Source: Strobilurus pachycystidiatus
Lineage: Eukaryota; Basidiomycota; Agaricomycetes; Agaricales; Physalacriaceae
Direction: 5' to 3'
Length of the DNA: 64,000 nucleotides
NCBI GenBank assembly: GCA_019915135.1
Contig: JAHLMK010000020.1
Coordinates: 248,001 to 312,000 of the forward strand
Part shown: piece after piece, positions 32,088-44,766 of the stretch
Numbering within the stretch: position 1 is the stretch's first letter
Layout of the letters: every line of letters starts with the position of its first letter
Made by a program: the position numbers and the translations under genes
Notes under the pieces: generated by a model
The model's database searches: none
What the model was told of the DNA's origin: nothing
The model's input: the letters and a program-made list of their open reading frames with translations, nothing else

Positions 32088-33535
32088 TTATCGTGCCATC
32101 CACTGGCAAGCTAAGTATCGTGCAAGATGTGTACTACTACTGATGATGTGTATGAGCTTTTGAGGTGTAAGTATGCCTATGTATGTAAACCAGGAGCCAA
32201 CATACCTATCGCAATGCAAATCGTCGTCGTCATTGAAGTCGCGCCCTTCTGGCCAGCAATCTGGAAAGGTATCGACGGCCTCCAGTACAACCCTCTTCGA
32301 AAGCCAATCATAATCTGACAGAGAAACAAGTCCCTCGATGCTGCAAGGAATCAGCCAGAGCCGTAGTAAAGGGAGGCCAACGGATATTCGATACTCGATC
32401 ACTTCCTTGAGCAAAGACTGCTGCTCGAAGTTCAGTATCAACGCCACTGTTTCCAGGTTCGGCCAAATGGCAGTTGTGTTGTATCTCGGTCTCCCGATGA
32501 ATTTGAGGGCGTGAGGAGTCTGATATGCCGGGTTGAAGCAAATTAACTCCCGCAATGAGGGAGATGCTCGCGACAGCCCCTCAAAGGTGTCGTCAATGGG
32601 CAGGTCAGAGTCCGACAGAGTCAGAGATAGAACCTTGCCAAATTTTGTGATGCACCGTGACGTCTCAAAGAAGGGGTCTAGATCATGGGTCAAAAGCCCC
32701 TTCAGAACGAGATGGCGCAGCTCCGGTGCGTCGAGGTTCATGAGGATACCGCTGTATACGTAACCATTGACTCCGCAGATGCGGAGAGAGAGCATGTATG
32801 GGATAGTGCGATGATGTCCCCGTCCATATGCGGCCAAGGCCTGGCGCCAATCATGTCTCCATGAACGGAAAGGTTCTCCAAATGTGGCGCGCCTATCAGG
32901 ATTTGGCGGAAGGACGAGTAGTGCAATATTGTGTGATTTGTCTGATCGAGATGCATTGTCCTGATATATTTCAGCGGCGGGGAGTATGAACGGAGTATCC
33001 CCCGTAAACGCAGGAAGGTAAATCGGCACAACTGTCGTCAAGGATGCTCTGAGCAGTGAGAAGGGATTGGGATTCATGCAGAATTATAGAGAGATATGTC
33101 AGGTTGGGTGCTGCTACCCCACACAGGCGTGAGACGACCGGTCCATTCTGTTTTTACAATGGCAAGGATGATCGTACAACACCGCCAATTCTGTATTCTA
33201 GAAAAGACGGCGCGCACTAGAGAGGGGTCCAACTCGCGTTCAAAGATGTATGGGCTCCAAGTTCTGACCTCGAGTAAGCAATCAGGTGAGCGCTCCAAGT
33301 ACGTGTAGACGCGCTCCGGGATAGAGTGTGGCGTGATATGAATAGTACGCCAAAGTGAAGGGGTAGTGTGTGCTATAGCTCGCCAGAACGTGCAGACGTG
33401 AGAGACATCGAGCTCGAAAGGGATCACCATCTCAAGTCACGGTCTCGTAAGGCGATGTCAACATCATTATCGCAGGCGTTGCTCGCCTGTCCAGCGAGAT
33501 AAATCTCTGACAAGATTTCGGGCGGTAGCATCAAT
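32088..33535 (-). pseudogene. F-box-like/LRR protein with two frameshifts
   Basis: The N-terminal F-box-like core is LMLPPEILSEIYLAGQASN at about 33530, continuing one frame away as FELDVSHVCTFWRAIAHTTP and SLWRTIHITPHSI. A second shift near 33077 leads into NPNPFSLLRASLTTVVPIYL and a long LRR-like part (DAPELRHLVLKGLLTHDLD, LSLTLSDSDLPIDDTFEGL, WPNLETVALILNFEQQSL) with an acidic stretch and a stop at 32088. The family recruits substrates to SCF ubiquitin ligases and is hugely expanded in Agaricomycetes. Two indels suggest decay. Confidence 0.65.
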
Positions 33536-33539
33536 ATAG

Positions 33540-34000
33540 GTGCTGCCGAGTCAGTCATTGCTTTGCTGCCTTCGGAGAAAACTTGAGAGACCTAGCCGGT
33601 ACGTGTAAGCACCAATCTGACCGTAGGTTGTAATATCTCGGTATGTGGCTGAATGTAGTCAGAAGGAGACAAGTAGCCCGGGGTTTGGGGCACGTAACTT
33701 ATTATCGTGCCATTTTAGGCTCCCGCGGCGCCGTAGAATTCGAAATCCAGTTAATATACGCGAACGCGGTCGAATTATCAATGCGGGATCTGAAACTAAC
33801 GGGCAAGCAGTCATCTACCTATTGGCCTCTTCCCAGAGGAAAGACGACAGGAGACGGATGCGGAGTGGGTGGATCGTGTTAGTATGGCGTTACTGGTAGA
33901 GTGCGATCAAAAGAAGCATGATCATGATTAGGTTGACAGACACTGATCATCATGCATCATGATCCAACTTGTCTCTCTTCCCTCACATCACAGTCTCATG
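33540..34000. other. Flank of the CACTA/Plavaka element
   Basis: No gene is supported. 33915-33965 holds a cluster of overlapping ATCATGAT-type palindromes close to the transposase start. I could not identify CACTA terminal inverted repeats here or after 38717. Confidence 0.35.
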
Positions 34001-34001
34001 C

Positions 34002-37000
34002 ATGTCGTCCCGTCACGGCCAAACGTTTTGCGAGTGCAATGTCTGCCGCAAGTTCAACCCTCTTAACGGGACATATGGGCGTGCGGGATGTTTGATACTC
34101 AACCGCTACATCGCGAGCCATCGAACGACACAAATCGCCTACGAGTTACGACATCCGCCGACTCCCACATTCCCACATATGGCGATACCATCTGGGTCGG
34201 CGCCTGCAGAATCCCTAGATTCTACACCTCCTGTGGAACCACCCGTGACGCAGGACCAGTCATCCAATCCCTTATTATCTATTTTGCGAAATGAAGCGGC
34301 GGCCTATGAAGCCGACATCGTCTTCATCTCTCCACTCGACTTCCAGACAGCACCTCTTCCTGACCAGTCATTCGTCTATCCCCCGATTGACGCGAATCCA
34401 TTCCTCATCGCGTGTAATGTGGGAGCCTTTGCTTTGGACCGGGCTTCTACGCGAAATAGAAGTTTCCTAGACAAGGAGATGCGTCTAGTGGACATGCTTC
34501 TTTTAGCGCAAGACCTGAACCCCATCACCGACGAAGAACGGCTGCAATTGGGGAGATGCGTCTAGTGGACATGCTTCTTTTAGCGCAAGACCTGAACCCC
34601 ATCACCGACGAAGAACGGCTGCAATTGGATGCCGCTATACGGCGCGCACTCCGTCGCCTTCATCGTTGGAAGGAAGTACAATGGGCAGGCCAACAGCAAA
34701 ACCCTTCCCCGGCTAATGCAATTGTGGTCAAAACGGGTATGTCTCCTACGCTAGCATGGCAGGCTCAGGACTTACAGAGTTATACTCTGCAGATATGTAT
34801 TTTCGGGATCCACGGTCTCGCCATGCGGGGATCATGGTCTTCACATTCTCTATCCTCATCGCCAGTCTTCTATATCATGTTTCACGCACGGCGGTCTCCC
34901 TATTACTTGTCGGATTTCGTACAGCCCTCCCCTTCTTTGATGTGCCAGTTGCAATCGCCCAAGAGGTTCCAATCGACGTAGAGACCCTCATCAGTGACTT
35001 CAATCTGGAGCCTATCACCGCCACCTTTCTGTGCTGTCCTCGATGCCACGAGATGTACGAGCGTGATGGATCCCCGAATCAGTACGAGCAGCTTCCTACC
35101 TGTGTCGGTCACGACCACTCAGAAACTGGATTGTCGGGACCGGATGCGGGGATCGCGCATTTGCCCTCCGAGCCCTCCTCGGCTTCGCACCGGAATACAT
35201 CTGCCGTGAACTCATCTGCTCAGCTTCCCTTCATTCCCATAGAGCCGCGGCGGCCTGGTTGTGGTGAGCCACTCTGGGAGCAGAAGAGATTTGGTACCCG
35301 GTCTTTGCACGTTCCACGTGTAAGATATGTCCACCAAAGACTGAAGGACTGGGTAGGGCGATTTCTGGCCCGTCCTGGAATTCCAGAGATCCTTGCCCGG
35401 TGCACTGGGGTGGAGCAAAAACACGAAATGATGGACATTCATGATTCGCCTTTCTGGCACAACTTTGGGAAGGATGCCAACGGTCGCGCTTTTCTCAATC
35501 CCAGTAACGGTGAAGGACGCCTCATGTTTGCCTTTGGGCTTGACGGTTTCAACCCTTTCCAGGCCAAAACAGCCAAGCAATCTGCTTCCTCGACAGCGAT
35601 ATACATGGTCCTGCTAAACCTTCCCCCTGAACTTCGCTATCTACGTGAGAACATGTACCTCGTAGGTATCATTCCTGGCCCCAAGCAAGCAACAACGGAA
35701 CAAATCAATGCCGTCTTTCGCATCATAGTAGAGGAGTTCCAAGAGTTTTGGGACCCTGGCGTCTGGTTCAGTCGCACGTCAAGTGCCCCACAGGGCTGTC
35801 TCTACCGCGCTGCCATGGTCCCTTTGGTTGCAGACATGCCTGCTGCTCGAGAAGTGCTCGGTTATGCGAAACCTAGGTCCCGATATTTTTGCACTTATTG
35901 TCGCATACATCTGCAAGAAATCAGCAATCTTGACGTCTCCAACGTTGAGACGCGTTCCTGGAGCCATCAACGAGAACTCATTCGAGAGGCCCTGGACGAT
36001 GACGCTGCTCAACAAAATCTTTGGAATACTCATCACATTGAATGGACACCGCTGTACAATCTGCCCTACTGGGATGGTGTAAAGCATACCGTCGTGGAAG
36101 GCATGCATCTAGGATATCTTGGAGCGATTCATGACCAGTGTCGCGACGTCTTCCAGATAGATGTGAAGAGGGCAGGTGGAGATGGCACTGCTGTCAAGAA
36201 GGTTCCGCGCTATCCAGGCTCACAGAAAATGGCCCACTGGGCTCGCGCTCTGAAGTCCTTGGATACAAAAAATGCGAACCACCTCAACGCCTTTCAGAAA
36301 GCCCTGGTCAAGGAACCTCCCAACGTTCTGTGGCATATTTGCCATACGAACGGACTCTCTTACATTGGAAGCCGTCCCCAGTTGTTGAAGAATATCGTGT
36401 CATGGGTCCGTGCTTTCTTCCGGATCAGGCTGATTAGATGGACGTTCTGACCACAGCTCAGCGCCAACAAGTCGATCCTGACGCCATCGAGATTCCACCA
36501 GAAACCCGCGACTTGGGAGACGATGCGGAAACTGAAACTATCCTCAGTGTAACGACCAGCGTTTTCAGTACCGATACGAGTACCAGATCCCTAAAGCGGG
36601 TCCGGGACCGCGGCGATGGCGACGATGACGACGACCAGAGTATCGTTCTTGGCACCCCCGCCCCAATGAACCCTATGACGGACAGGACGACGAACAACCT
36701 CTCCCCTACAAATACTTTGGCTCCTACAACCAGCACTTCTGTTTCTACAGCTGGCCCTTCCACTTCCTCTACTTCCACAGCTAACCGTATCCCAAATCTT
36801 CACCCTCGCAAACAATCCAAAAAGCTCGGGCCCTCAGATCCGAGTCGCCGGAACGCTTTCGCACCTATTCTGCCAGACGAGGCAATGATCGACCGCTGGA
36901 CTGAGCTACTGCACCAGGGAGCTTTACCGTGGACACGAATCAAAAATCAGCATTTGGTCAACGCTCAGGCTCTCTGTCTACGCAAGGGAATAGCCTTCGA

Positions 37001-38717
37001 CAACAATGACCGCAAAGCGGATCTTTTTGCCAAGTTGAATGACTGGGTGCGTATACATGATCCCTTGGGCTTCTGTACTCACTTCAAATATAGATGGATG
37101 CCTATGCCAACCCGGTCCCAGAAGAAAATGACAGCCCTCGACATGTACTGGGAGTCTCTGAAATGGCGGCCATACGCTCAGACATGCAGCAATGCATCCT
37201 TCCCGCGGCTCTAAATTGTGCTCCGTTAGATTGGGGTACCGCCTCTCGCGGTAAACTCAGTGCTGATCAGTGGAAGATGATTGGTCTAGTTCATCTCCCT
37301 GTCACTCTCATTCGGCTTTGGGGCATCGAGACAGACAACGGACGACGGCGTTCTATGCTGGATAGCTACATGCACCTTGTGAAGGCTATCGACACCATGA
37401 ACAACTACCTCATCACTCCGCTACATTGTGACTCATACGACTATCACTATCGGGAATATTTGCGTACATCCATGGAACTATACAAGGATTTTCCCATGCG
37501 TCCGAAATTCCATATGGGCTTGCATATGGGAATGTTTCTGAAGGAGATGGGTCCCATTCATGCGTGGCGTGTACCCGCATTCGAACGATACAATTTTCTC
37601 ATGCAGCAGGAAAACACCAATCAGAAAATTGGTGCGTATCTCATTCCCTTCCTGTCTTCGTGCTGAACATCCCATCTAGGCGATATGGAGAGCACCTTTC
37701 TCCATGATCTCGCTACATCTTCCAATCTCATAGCTCTTCTGAAATCAAACAGCTCCATCACTACCAAGGCTGTCGATGTCGTGGAGCGCTACCACAAAGA
37801 CTCCAACAAGTCAACAGCGCGCACCTTCATCCTATCGGATGATATCTCTCCTGCTGTTGAAATCGAATCCACGAAGGATAAATTCTTCACGCCGGGAAGG
37901 GATCTACTGCAGAAATTTAAAGCTTGGGATGGCAAAGCACCCGCGAAGAGGTTTTGGCATCTCAGGAAGACTGTCGTCCGTGGCGTGGAGTACCGCACTT
38001 CCCCTTTGCCTTCCAACGACGCGCCCACTGCATCAGCTTCCGCGCCCGCGAATACGTCGCACAAATCAATCGCTTACCATCACACGTCGGGAACTCATGC
38101 CTTTGTCCGAATCAACGAAATCGGGCAGGGCACGGAACATTCGGTACAAGTCATTGACATCGTCGCTGTTGGGGACCGCTCGCTCGATATCGCACCCGAC
38201 ATCTACATCATAGTCCAGAGGATAGAGGCTGTCCCAGATCTCCCTCTTGTCGACTTGTATCGTCACTACGACTTCGGATGTCTGATGTCGAGGACACTGG
38301 AAGAAGCTACATATGTGATACCCACACGCGAGGTCGTCTGCCCTGCCATTCTTACCTATCTGGACATCAAAAGCACGGCATTGTGCCATGTCCGGCCGTA
38401 CAACAAGGTTAGTGATTTCAACCCTACTCTAATTCTCATGCAGTCGCCATTCACGACTGAACTGCTCTCTCTAGCACGCTCGTGCTTACCGACGGCACGA
38501 CAGTCGTTCTCCTCCGGATCTAGATACTCGTCGTGAAGCGTCCATAACAGCTTCGGTACCGAATGCAGCTTTCACACATACCCAACCGGTTCCGGATCAT
38601 TCCCGAGATCCTGGTCCTTCCACTGCCTTCCAAACCACAGGCCCATCTCTCTTTCGCTCAACTGGACATGCTACTCGGAACATCTCCGCAAATGACGACG
38701 TCATGGACACGACCTGA
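34002..38717 (+). pseudogene. CACTA/Plavaka-type (Tnp2-like) transposase, broken by a 77-bp duplication
   Basis: The N-terminus MSSRHGQTFCECNVCRKF has the CxC..C finger of this group. Recognisable core: YSADMYFRDPRSRHAG, FLCCPRCHEMYERDG, HDSPFWHNFGKDANGR, LMFAFGLDGFNPFQAK, ENMYLVGIIPGPKQ, PLVADMPAAREVLGY, YFCTYCRIHLQ, VVEGMHLGYLG, LSADQWKMIGLVHLPVTLIR, HMGLHMGMFLKEMGPIHAW and FERYNFLMQQENTNQKIGDM. Introns at 34737-34777, 36397-36437, 37047-37093, 37632-37679 and 38408-38474 keep frame to the stop at 38717. The only lesion I find is the tandem duplication 34475-34628, which shifts the frame. Such proteins cut and paste CACTA-superfamily elements in the nucleus. Confidence 0.85.
34475..34628 (+). 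repeat. Perfect 77-bp tandem duplication inside the transposase
   Basis: 34475-34551 and 34552-34628 are identical. 77 is not a multiple of three, and neither copy can be removed as a GT-AG intron. The protein reads MRLVDMLLLAQDLNPITDEE twice in two different frames. Confidence 0.95.
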
Positions 38718-38945
38718 TTGCGAATTAACACCACGAATCCTCCGTGGGCGCTCAGAGATCCAGAACAGAGAGTGCTGCATGAACTACATACGTTGTAAAT
38801 GCGAATATCTAAATCATCATATATGTATTAGTCTACTAGATTTCCCACATTCTGAAGAAATCGCCAGTGGCGAGATTCTCCTCCTGACGAAAACCTTTAG
38901 CCTTGATGTCAAGTCGAGACGTCGGTTGCCAGTTGATCCCTCCTT

Positions 38946-39272
38946 CTACATACGTACTTCTGCGTCTCTGAAATACGAACATCTTCCTGCCCCAGGATCG
39001 TCCGTGCTCATTACCTCGGTGGCGGTGTAGGCTACATAACGTCGGGCTCGCGTCGAAAGGACGGACCACAATACAGCCGTGACTGAGACTGCCCCACCCA
39101 CTGCAAGGCCGATCGGGTATGGGCTGCTTTTGTGAAGACGGCGGTGGTCGAGGGTACGCTGGGGAAACCTGTGCGATGATGTTGGGTCAACGACGCTGCT
39201 TGCGGCATACCCCCTAGCATTGAACGGGGCAGACGACTGTTCTTGTCTTGGTCTCGGTTTTGGGGGAGCCAT
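38946..39272 (-). CDS. Small putative single-pass membrane protein
   Basis: An open frame of 108 residues from MAPPKPRPRQEQSSAPFN. A basic Ser/His-rich region precedes one helix, PIGLAVGGAVSVTAVLWSVL, then RARRY and a polar tail. The size and the tail anchor resemble small fungal membrane proteins, but there is no family signature, and a competing frame overlaps. 38720-38940 holds nothing else. Confidence 0.35.
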   Translation of the reverse strand: MAPPKPRPRQEQSSAPFNARGYAASSVVDPTSSHRFPQRTLDHRRLHKSSPYPIGLAVGGAVSVTAVLWSVLSTRARRYVAYTATEVMSTDDPGAGRCSYFRDAEVRM

Positions 39273-39363
39273 CCCTGCAGCTGCGAGGTGCTAGGGACTG
39301 GCGCGGACAACTCGACAGAGTGTTTTATATGTACATTGGTCAAATACAAGTTGCGAACGTTCT

Positions 39364-40781
39364 CTATATTATCCTATGGCTATGGAGGTCCCCCTTATTT
39401 TTGACCGTGAGCGAAGTCAGGCAAGGCAACATCTGGACTATCTCTTCACGAGCCGAGCTCATACTCTGAATAACCGTCTGACATGCCCACCCAAAGGCTG
39501 GGAGATAAGGATCCAAATGAATGATCACTTCACGTAGAGATGGGGCGGCGCTGAAGATTGCTAGGACCTTATCCATTGGAAAGTGCGAGACGTCACGCAC
39601 GGCCAGTTGAAGAACGTGTAATGGGCAATGGGACCGCACCAGAAAACCCACGACATCAAAATTGAAATCCCTAACCCCGACTCCCTGTAGACGCAACTCT
39701 TCGAGAGACGGGGCCGTAAATTGGAGGAGTGTTTCGAATGTGGCATGTAACAATATGGCATAGGCTGCAGCTTATCGTCATAATCACCATGGTGGCCCTC
39801 GAAGATCAATGTGAATGAATCAAGATTGACACAGAGATTCAGCCAGGTGTATACCATAGACATGACTTCGGATCCAATAGAAAGCGGAGTGAGCTTCATG
39901 GTGGTTATTTGGGTGAAGGGGAAATAACTGTTGCGGAATAGAAGGAATCTCACGAGCTCCAGATGACGGAGCCGTGGTGCCAGGGAGAAGGTATCCTTCA
40001 AATTGGCGCCCGAGTTGCATCCGTCAATCGAAAGGGAAGATAGCGAAGTCAATCTTCCACGGAGTCCATCGATGAGTGAGTTCGGGATGTACATGAGTTT
40101 GAGATGCAGACTTTGCCACCTCGAGGCGCACTGCATCAAATGCGGCAGCCAGACAGCTTCGAAGTGTTTTGCGTCCTGAAGCTTGTAAAAAGGACTGGAC
40201 CTAGGACAGAGGGCGACAGATACAGGACGATCAACAGAGCTCGTGTACACAGTCGACACGAGGGCTCCGGGATCACTGGGGTCGGAGGAAGCTTCCCCGG
40301 TGAATCTCACGGTGGCCCAAAGGGTGGGTGTCGAATGCACAATTGTGCGCCACAGGTGGGAGACGTGGCTTATTTTCCAAGGACCCGCCAATATATCAAA
40401 CGAATCTTCGCCATCACATACCCACTGGAAGATTTCCGTCAACGTCTCGACGGGGAACCGTCGCATTGCGGAAAGCAGACTTCTACACTGAGTGGCGACC
40501 CGTTCTACTCTTGCCTTCTCTTCTAGAAGCCGTTCTTGTTCTGCCTTCAAGAGCGATATCGCTGCATCTAGGCGATCCAGCTCTCCTCTAAGACGCTGCA
40601 CGTCCTGATCTGTTTTGGGGAGGATTGTTTCTCTGAACAATGATTTGTCGCATTCAGAGATGGAGTTGTTTGTCAAAAGAAGGTGGTCGTAGCCTTGGTA
40701 ATAGAGTGATGGTGATATATCAGTGGGCAAGCGGTAGGGCTGTCCGCAGGACAAACAGGAAAATGAAGGCGATACAGGCAT
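39364..40781 (-). pseudogene. F-box-like protein with N-terminal coiled coil, one frameshift
   Basis: From MPVSPSFSCLSCGQPYRLP (a CxxC near the start), a coiled coil follows (DVQRLRGELDRLDAAISLLK, AEQERLLEEKARVERV), then an F-box-like core: LLSAMRRFPVETLTEIFQWV and WKISHVSHLWRTIVHSTPTL. The LRR-like part runs on (LMYIPNSLIDGLRGRLTSLS, APRLRHLELVRFLLF). Near 39755 the frame shifts by one base from DYDDKLQPMPY to LLHATFETLLQFTAPSLEEL, which then continues to 39364. No intron explains this. The coiled-coil plus F-box layout is common in Agaricomycetes, where these proteins are presumed SCF adaptors. Confidence 0.7.
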
Positions 40782-41404
40782 AGTTTCGACTAAAATTTTG
40801 TTAGGCAAGACAAGCAAAACTAGAAATGTGGCCTACAAAGAGAGTAGTGATGCCAGATCTCAGGGAGAGAGGAAAAATCGAATATAGCGATGATGGGACA
40901 TGTACGGAGAGAAAGGTGATCGCGTTACGTGTGACGGTACCTCTCCTCATCCACGACCACAAGGAGGTCGACGATCAATCTTTACCTGCTCCTAATTTCA
41001 CATCTAGCGCCGAAGACGCACAGCTCAACTACCACAGCTACAAGACTCCTCACGAAGGCGATGACCCTCCTAGATATGATCGGTCACCAACGAATGGCTA
41101 GTTAACGGTGCGTTCCAACCTTTCTTTGCCCTACCCTTACTGCCCTTGTGCATGTCGTTATAGCCCCCCCCCCAATCACGGGCCTTGTTCGAACGAACGA
41201 ACGGCGTCTGATGGTGTGCTTGTACTTTTCCTTGAGCGTCAGTCTTGGGCTAACGATTTCTCGTCTGCAGATGAAAGGAGACCGACAAATTTTGAGAGTC
41301 TGCAGTACCTCAAGACGTCCCAATCGCGTTTTCTGACTTTGATTCACCACACTTCAAGGCAACTCGACGACTCCCTGAATGCAACGGCGCCCAACGGCGG
41401 ACCA

Positions 41405-43245
41405 CAACATGTATGTACCTGTACATTCCTCGTCTCCATCAGTTCTACTTACACGGCCTTTACAGCCGATCCTTCGTATCGGAAACCACTGGGGCCAACG
41501 CTATCGAGATGGCGACGAAGGTCATGCTTGATATCCCCGTCGATGCATACCATGATCTTGGACTGCCTGCTGATCATCCAAGAATCACTACCGCCGGCCC
41601 GCCAGCTACGCGAGCAAGGGGAACCCCGCCTGACGGATGGCTGTCGACTTCGCTGTACCTCTCAACATGAACGTCAAGAACGCCAACATGCCCACCAAGG
41701 CATTGTTCCGCATGCTTCCATGGTATGAAAGCTCGCATGAAACTCAGACATTCCTTGGCTTGAACGTCGCGGCCTTCGTACCAGGCTTGACGGACCCAGG
41801 AAGCACCGACTTTGCTCAAGCCACCGAGGCCTATATCGCGGCCGGTTTTACGACCGCCATCGTGATTCCTGTCGATCTCAACAGTATAATCACCGAAGCC
41901 CGCGACTTTGGACGTCGCTCGTGCCAATTTTAAGGTGGTGCACACAGCAACTTTGCTCGAGCATCTCCGCATCGCAGAACGTGACAATTATTGACGAAGA
42001 GCTCAAAACGGACACTAAGGCCCTGTTAATTCCCTTCCAAATCGACGTTCCCCCAATTCTGTCCATGCTGGCGTCTCATTTCACATCGTGGGTCTTCGAT
42101 AAGCCAATCGTTACGAACGCAAAGGCTCGGGTCTGGCATCCATCTTGCTGGTAGCCAGCTTGCACAGCAGAAGCGCGCACGTTACCGATGTCTTGACGAA
42201 TGATCTCTTGTTGATCATCCTCAGCAAGGCGAGCGTCTCAAGGTTACCTGCGATGTCTCGATCTACTCTCTCTTCTTCAGTACTTCGTAATTTCCAGAGG
42301 CTACATGTCTTCCCTCTCCGGAAGACCAACAAGCACTGTGGTCGCACCGCAATAGCATCGATGTCTTCTTGGTCGGTACCACGCCGTATCTCCTTGCTGC
42401 CCAGACGGGCCATCTGGCGTCACTACCGCTCTTATTGACTGCCGTGACCTACGGCCGACTCAAACTCAAGGATATCCGCCTTCGTCTGCACGACGATCCG
42501 ATTATCACATCTGGGTTGCCGGAGCAAGCGTCTACGCAAGTGGAGGTTGTCTTCATCTTGGACGGAGCTCTGACATCGTCTCCTCACGGTTGCGAGATAT
42601 CTTGTCCGACGATCAGCCCAACAATTATTGCGCATGCGGGATCTCCCGCCACTGAAAGGACAGAGGGTCGGCGTTGACTGGCACGGCATCATCTCTTCAC
42701 TCAGCGCTTCAAGGGCCACCCGCCCTCAACATCTTCTCTCATCTCCTGCCTCACCCCTCCTTCTATCGCCGTCATAATTTCTCGGTAGAGCAGTTGACTC
42801 GAAAGGACATGTATGACCTCTTCTCTCTCGCGCACGAAATGCATCTGCAGGTGGAGCGTAACGGTGTTTTGGACGTCCTTAAGGGGAAATCTTGACCAGA
42901 CACAGTCCGGATGCTGTCCTGCTACGGTGATGCTATTATTCTGCGTCATCCCGACCCAGGTAGCGCGCAGTTGCGGCGAAATTTTTGCCTGTCTCCATCA
43001 TTAATGTTGGAGATGGAATCGTTGTACACCCTACGCAAGTATGCTCTTTACCATAATTGATGGCTTGCAGGCTCTGCTACCATTCGTTCCAAACTTGGTA
43101 CGGTCGACGGGCAAACGATCAGACTTCTCAGTGACCTCAAGAACGGACGCACTATTCACAGCTTGGTGACCCTACTCTGCCTGTACTCGGCGTCGATCAT
43201 TTGGTGCTGTCGCGGGCTAAGGAAGAGATGACTGCCATGCAGTAC
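41405..43245 (+). pseudogene. URA2/CAD-like CPSase-DHO-ATCase relic
   Basis: Fragments of the trifunctional pyrimidine protein appear in the right order. CPSase: SRSFVSETTGANAIEMATKV and MLDIPVDAYHDLGLPADH, then AVDFAVPLNMNVKNANMP from its end. Dihydroorotase-like: FVPGLTDPGSTDFAQATEAY, IAAGFTTAIVIP, SIDVFLVGTTPYLLAAQTGH and GLPEQASTQVEVV. ATCase: [68 protein letters not shown] and [11 protein letters not shown]. Most of the CPSase MGS domain and about 40 residues of ATCase, including the carbamoyl-phosphate loop, are deleted, and there are many frameshifts. The native enzyme makes carbamoyl aspartate in the cytosol. This is a decayed partial copy. 40820-41400 in front shows no clear gene. 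Confidence 0.8.
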
Positions 43246-43249
43246 GCTT

Positions 43250-44600
43250 TCTTGCTCCAATCTTGCAGCTTTACTCACGGCGTTCTACAAAGATTGACCT
43301 GAAGTAGACTTCGATTTTTGTACCAGTTTTAACAACACCAAATGGCCATGTTCGCTCAGACGTCGAAAAACTGCGCGAGTCACGAACTGGCGAACGCCAA
43401 GCCGACACTGCAAGATGATGGTAACAAGTAATGTACAGACAGACACGGACGATCAGCAAGTAAGTAAGGCAAGGGTAAGATGATATGTACAATACAAGAT
43501 GGTGGCAACATTGACAGCAGACAAAGCAAGAGAGAGAGGGATGTAGGAATGATGAGAAGGTCAGCCGAACATCCCCTAGCAAACTGATCTCTAAGTCTGA
43601 CAACGCTGGAAAATAGATTGACAAACAGTCGTGCGCACGATGGAAATCTGCTTACCGACGGAGATGAAGGTTTGAGCCTTCATGTCGAGTGTCTCCCTCT
43701 CGTGCAAGGGAAGAGACGAATCCGCCTCATAGAAGCTCTCGTGTCGGCCACCAGCAGAGTCGTAGCGGATGACGCAGAGAAGCCCAGCCGAGGGAGCTCG
43801 GTGGTCGAGACGGATGTGTAGATTTTGGCGGTACGCAACTTGGCTGTGATCAAGCATGCTAAGCAAGGTGGTGAGTGAGTGTGCTTTGATTGTGACCACA
43901 GGGATGAACGCACGCAAGCAAACCAGAACGTAACGCGGCAGTGGAGGGGCGGGAGTTGGCCATCGAGGTTACGCGCGTGGCAGACGGCGAGATGGTCGAG
44001 GAAAAGCCGCGTGTGATACGACGGATGGGCGTCGTCTTACCGAGGGCGCTGGTCTGCGGGAATGTAGACGTCGATGACGATGGGACCGTGGATGGTCTCA
44101 TTGGTGAGCATGAGCATGGACTTGGACCCAGTGGACATAGTGCTGGAGGCTGGAAACTATGCTCATTCCGAATGTGAGGGTAAGTTGCTGCTCTAGCCTG
44201 AACATACCTAAACTCTGGAAGAAAATGACGCGACGTCGAATGGTTATACGCCGAGCGGGAAGGCTCCGAGGTGAGTTAGCTACGCGTGACTGTCGAATCA
44301 AGACGATGGGAGCAGACGAGTTAATGGCGGGAAGGAATGGCTAATTCGTTAAGGTTAGGGCTTGCAGGACGGCGATGGCGCAGGGCGTCGTTGAGACACA
44401 GGCAAAAGGTATCTGATTCAAATGGGACGCGTCCTGCGTGCGTCGAAGAATGGAGAGGCGAACTTGAGCAAGAATGAGATGTGGCATCTTAGGGACAGGC
44501 CGCCATGTCGCGCCCCCGGCCATTCGACATCTCATATCGCTGGGACAATTTATAATACTAGTTTTTATTTATTGATATAATATATCGGGGAAATATATGT
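43250..44600. other. Unassigned stretch, possible minus-strand relic
   Basis: Minus frames such as THLAFIPVVTIKAHSLTTLL-like and LHIRLDHRAPSAGLLCVIRY at 43620-43900, with a neighbouring HGPIVIDVYIPADQRPR in another frame near 44080, look like coding traces. No family is recognised. 44555-44590 is very AT-rich. Confidence 0.25.
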
Positions 44601-44766
44601 AATATTCTATTCCTGACTCTTACCACCAAGGGAACCGTCGTCGAACCAGTGCCCCACGGGTGGATCGATACAACGTGCGGCTCTCAGCTGTGGAACTCAC
44701 CCAACGCCACGACGTGGGCTGTATCCCCGCTTCTCCATGCTGTGTCAGACGCTCCAAAGCACTCAC

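Noticed and set aside
33915..33965. Terminal inverted repeat of the CACTA element
   Set aside because: Palindromic ATCATGAT clusters are present but no CACTA end and no partner after 38717.
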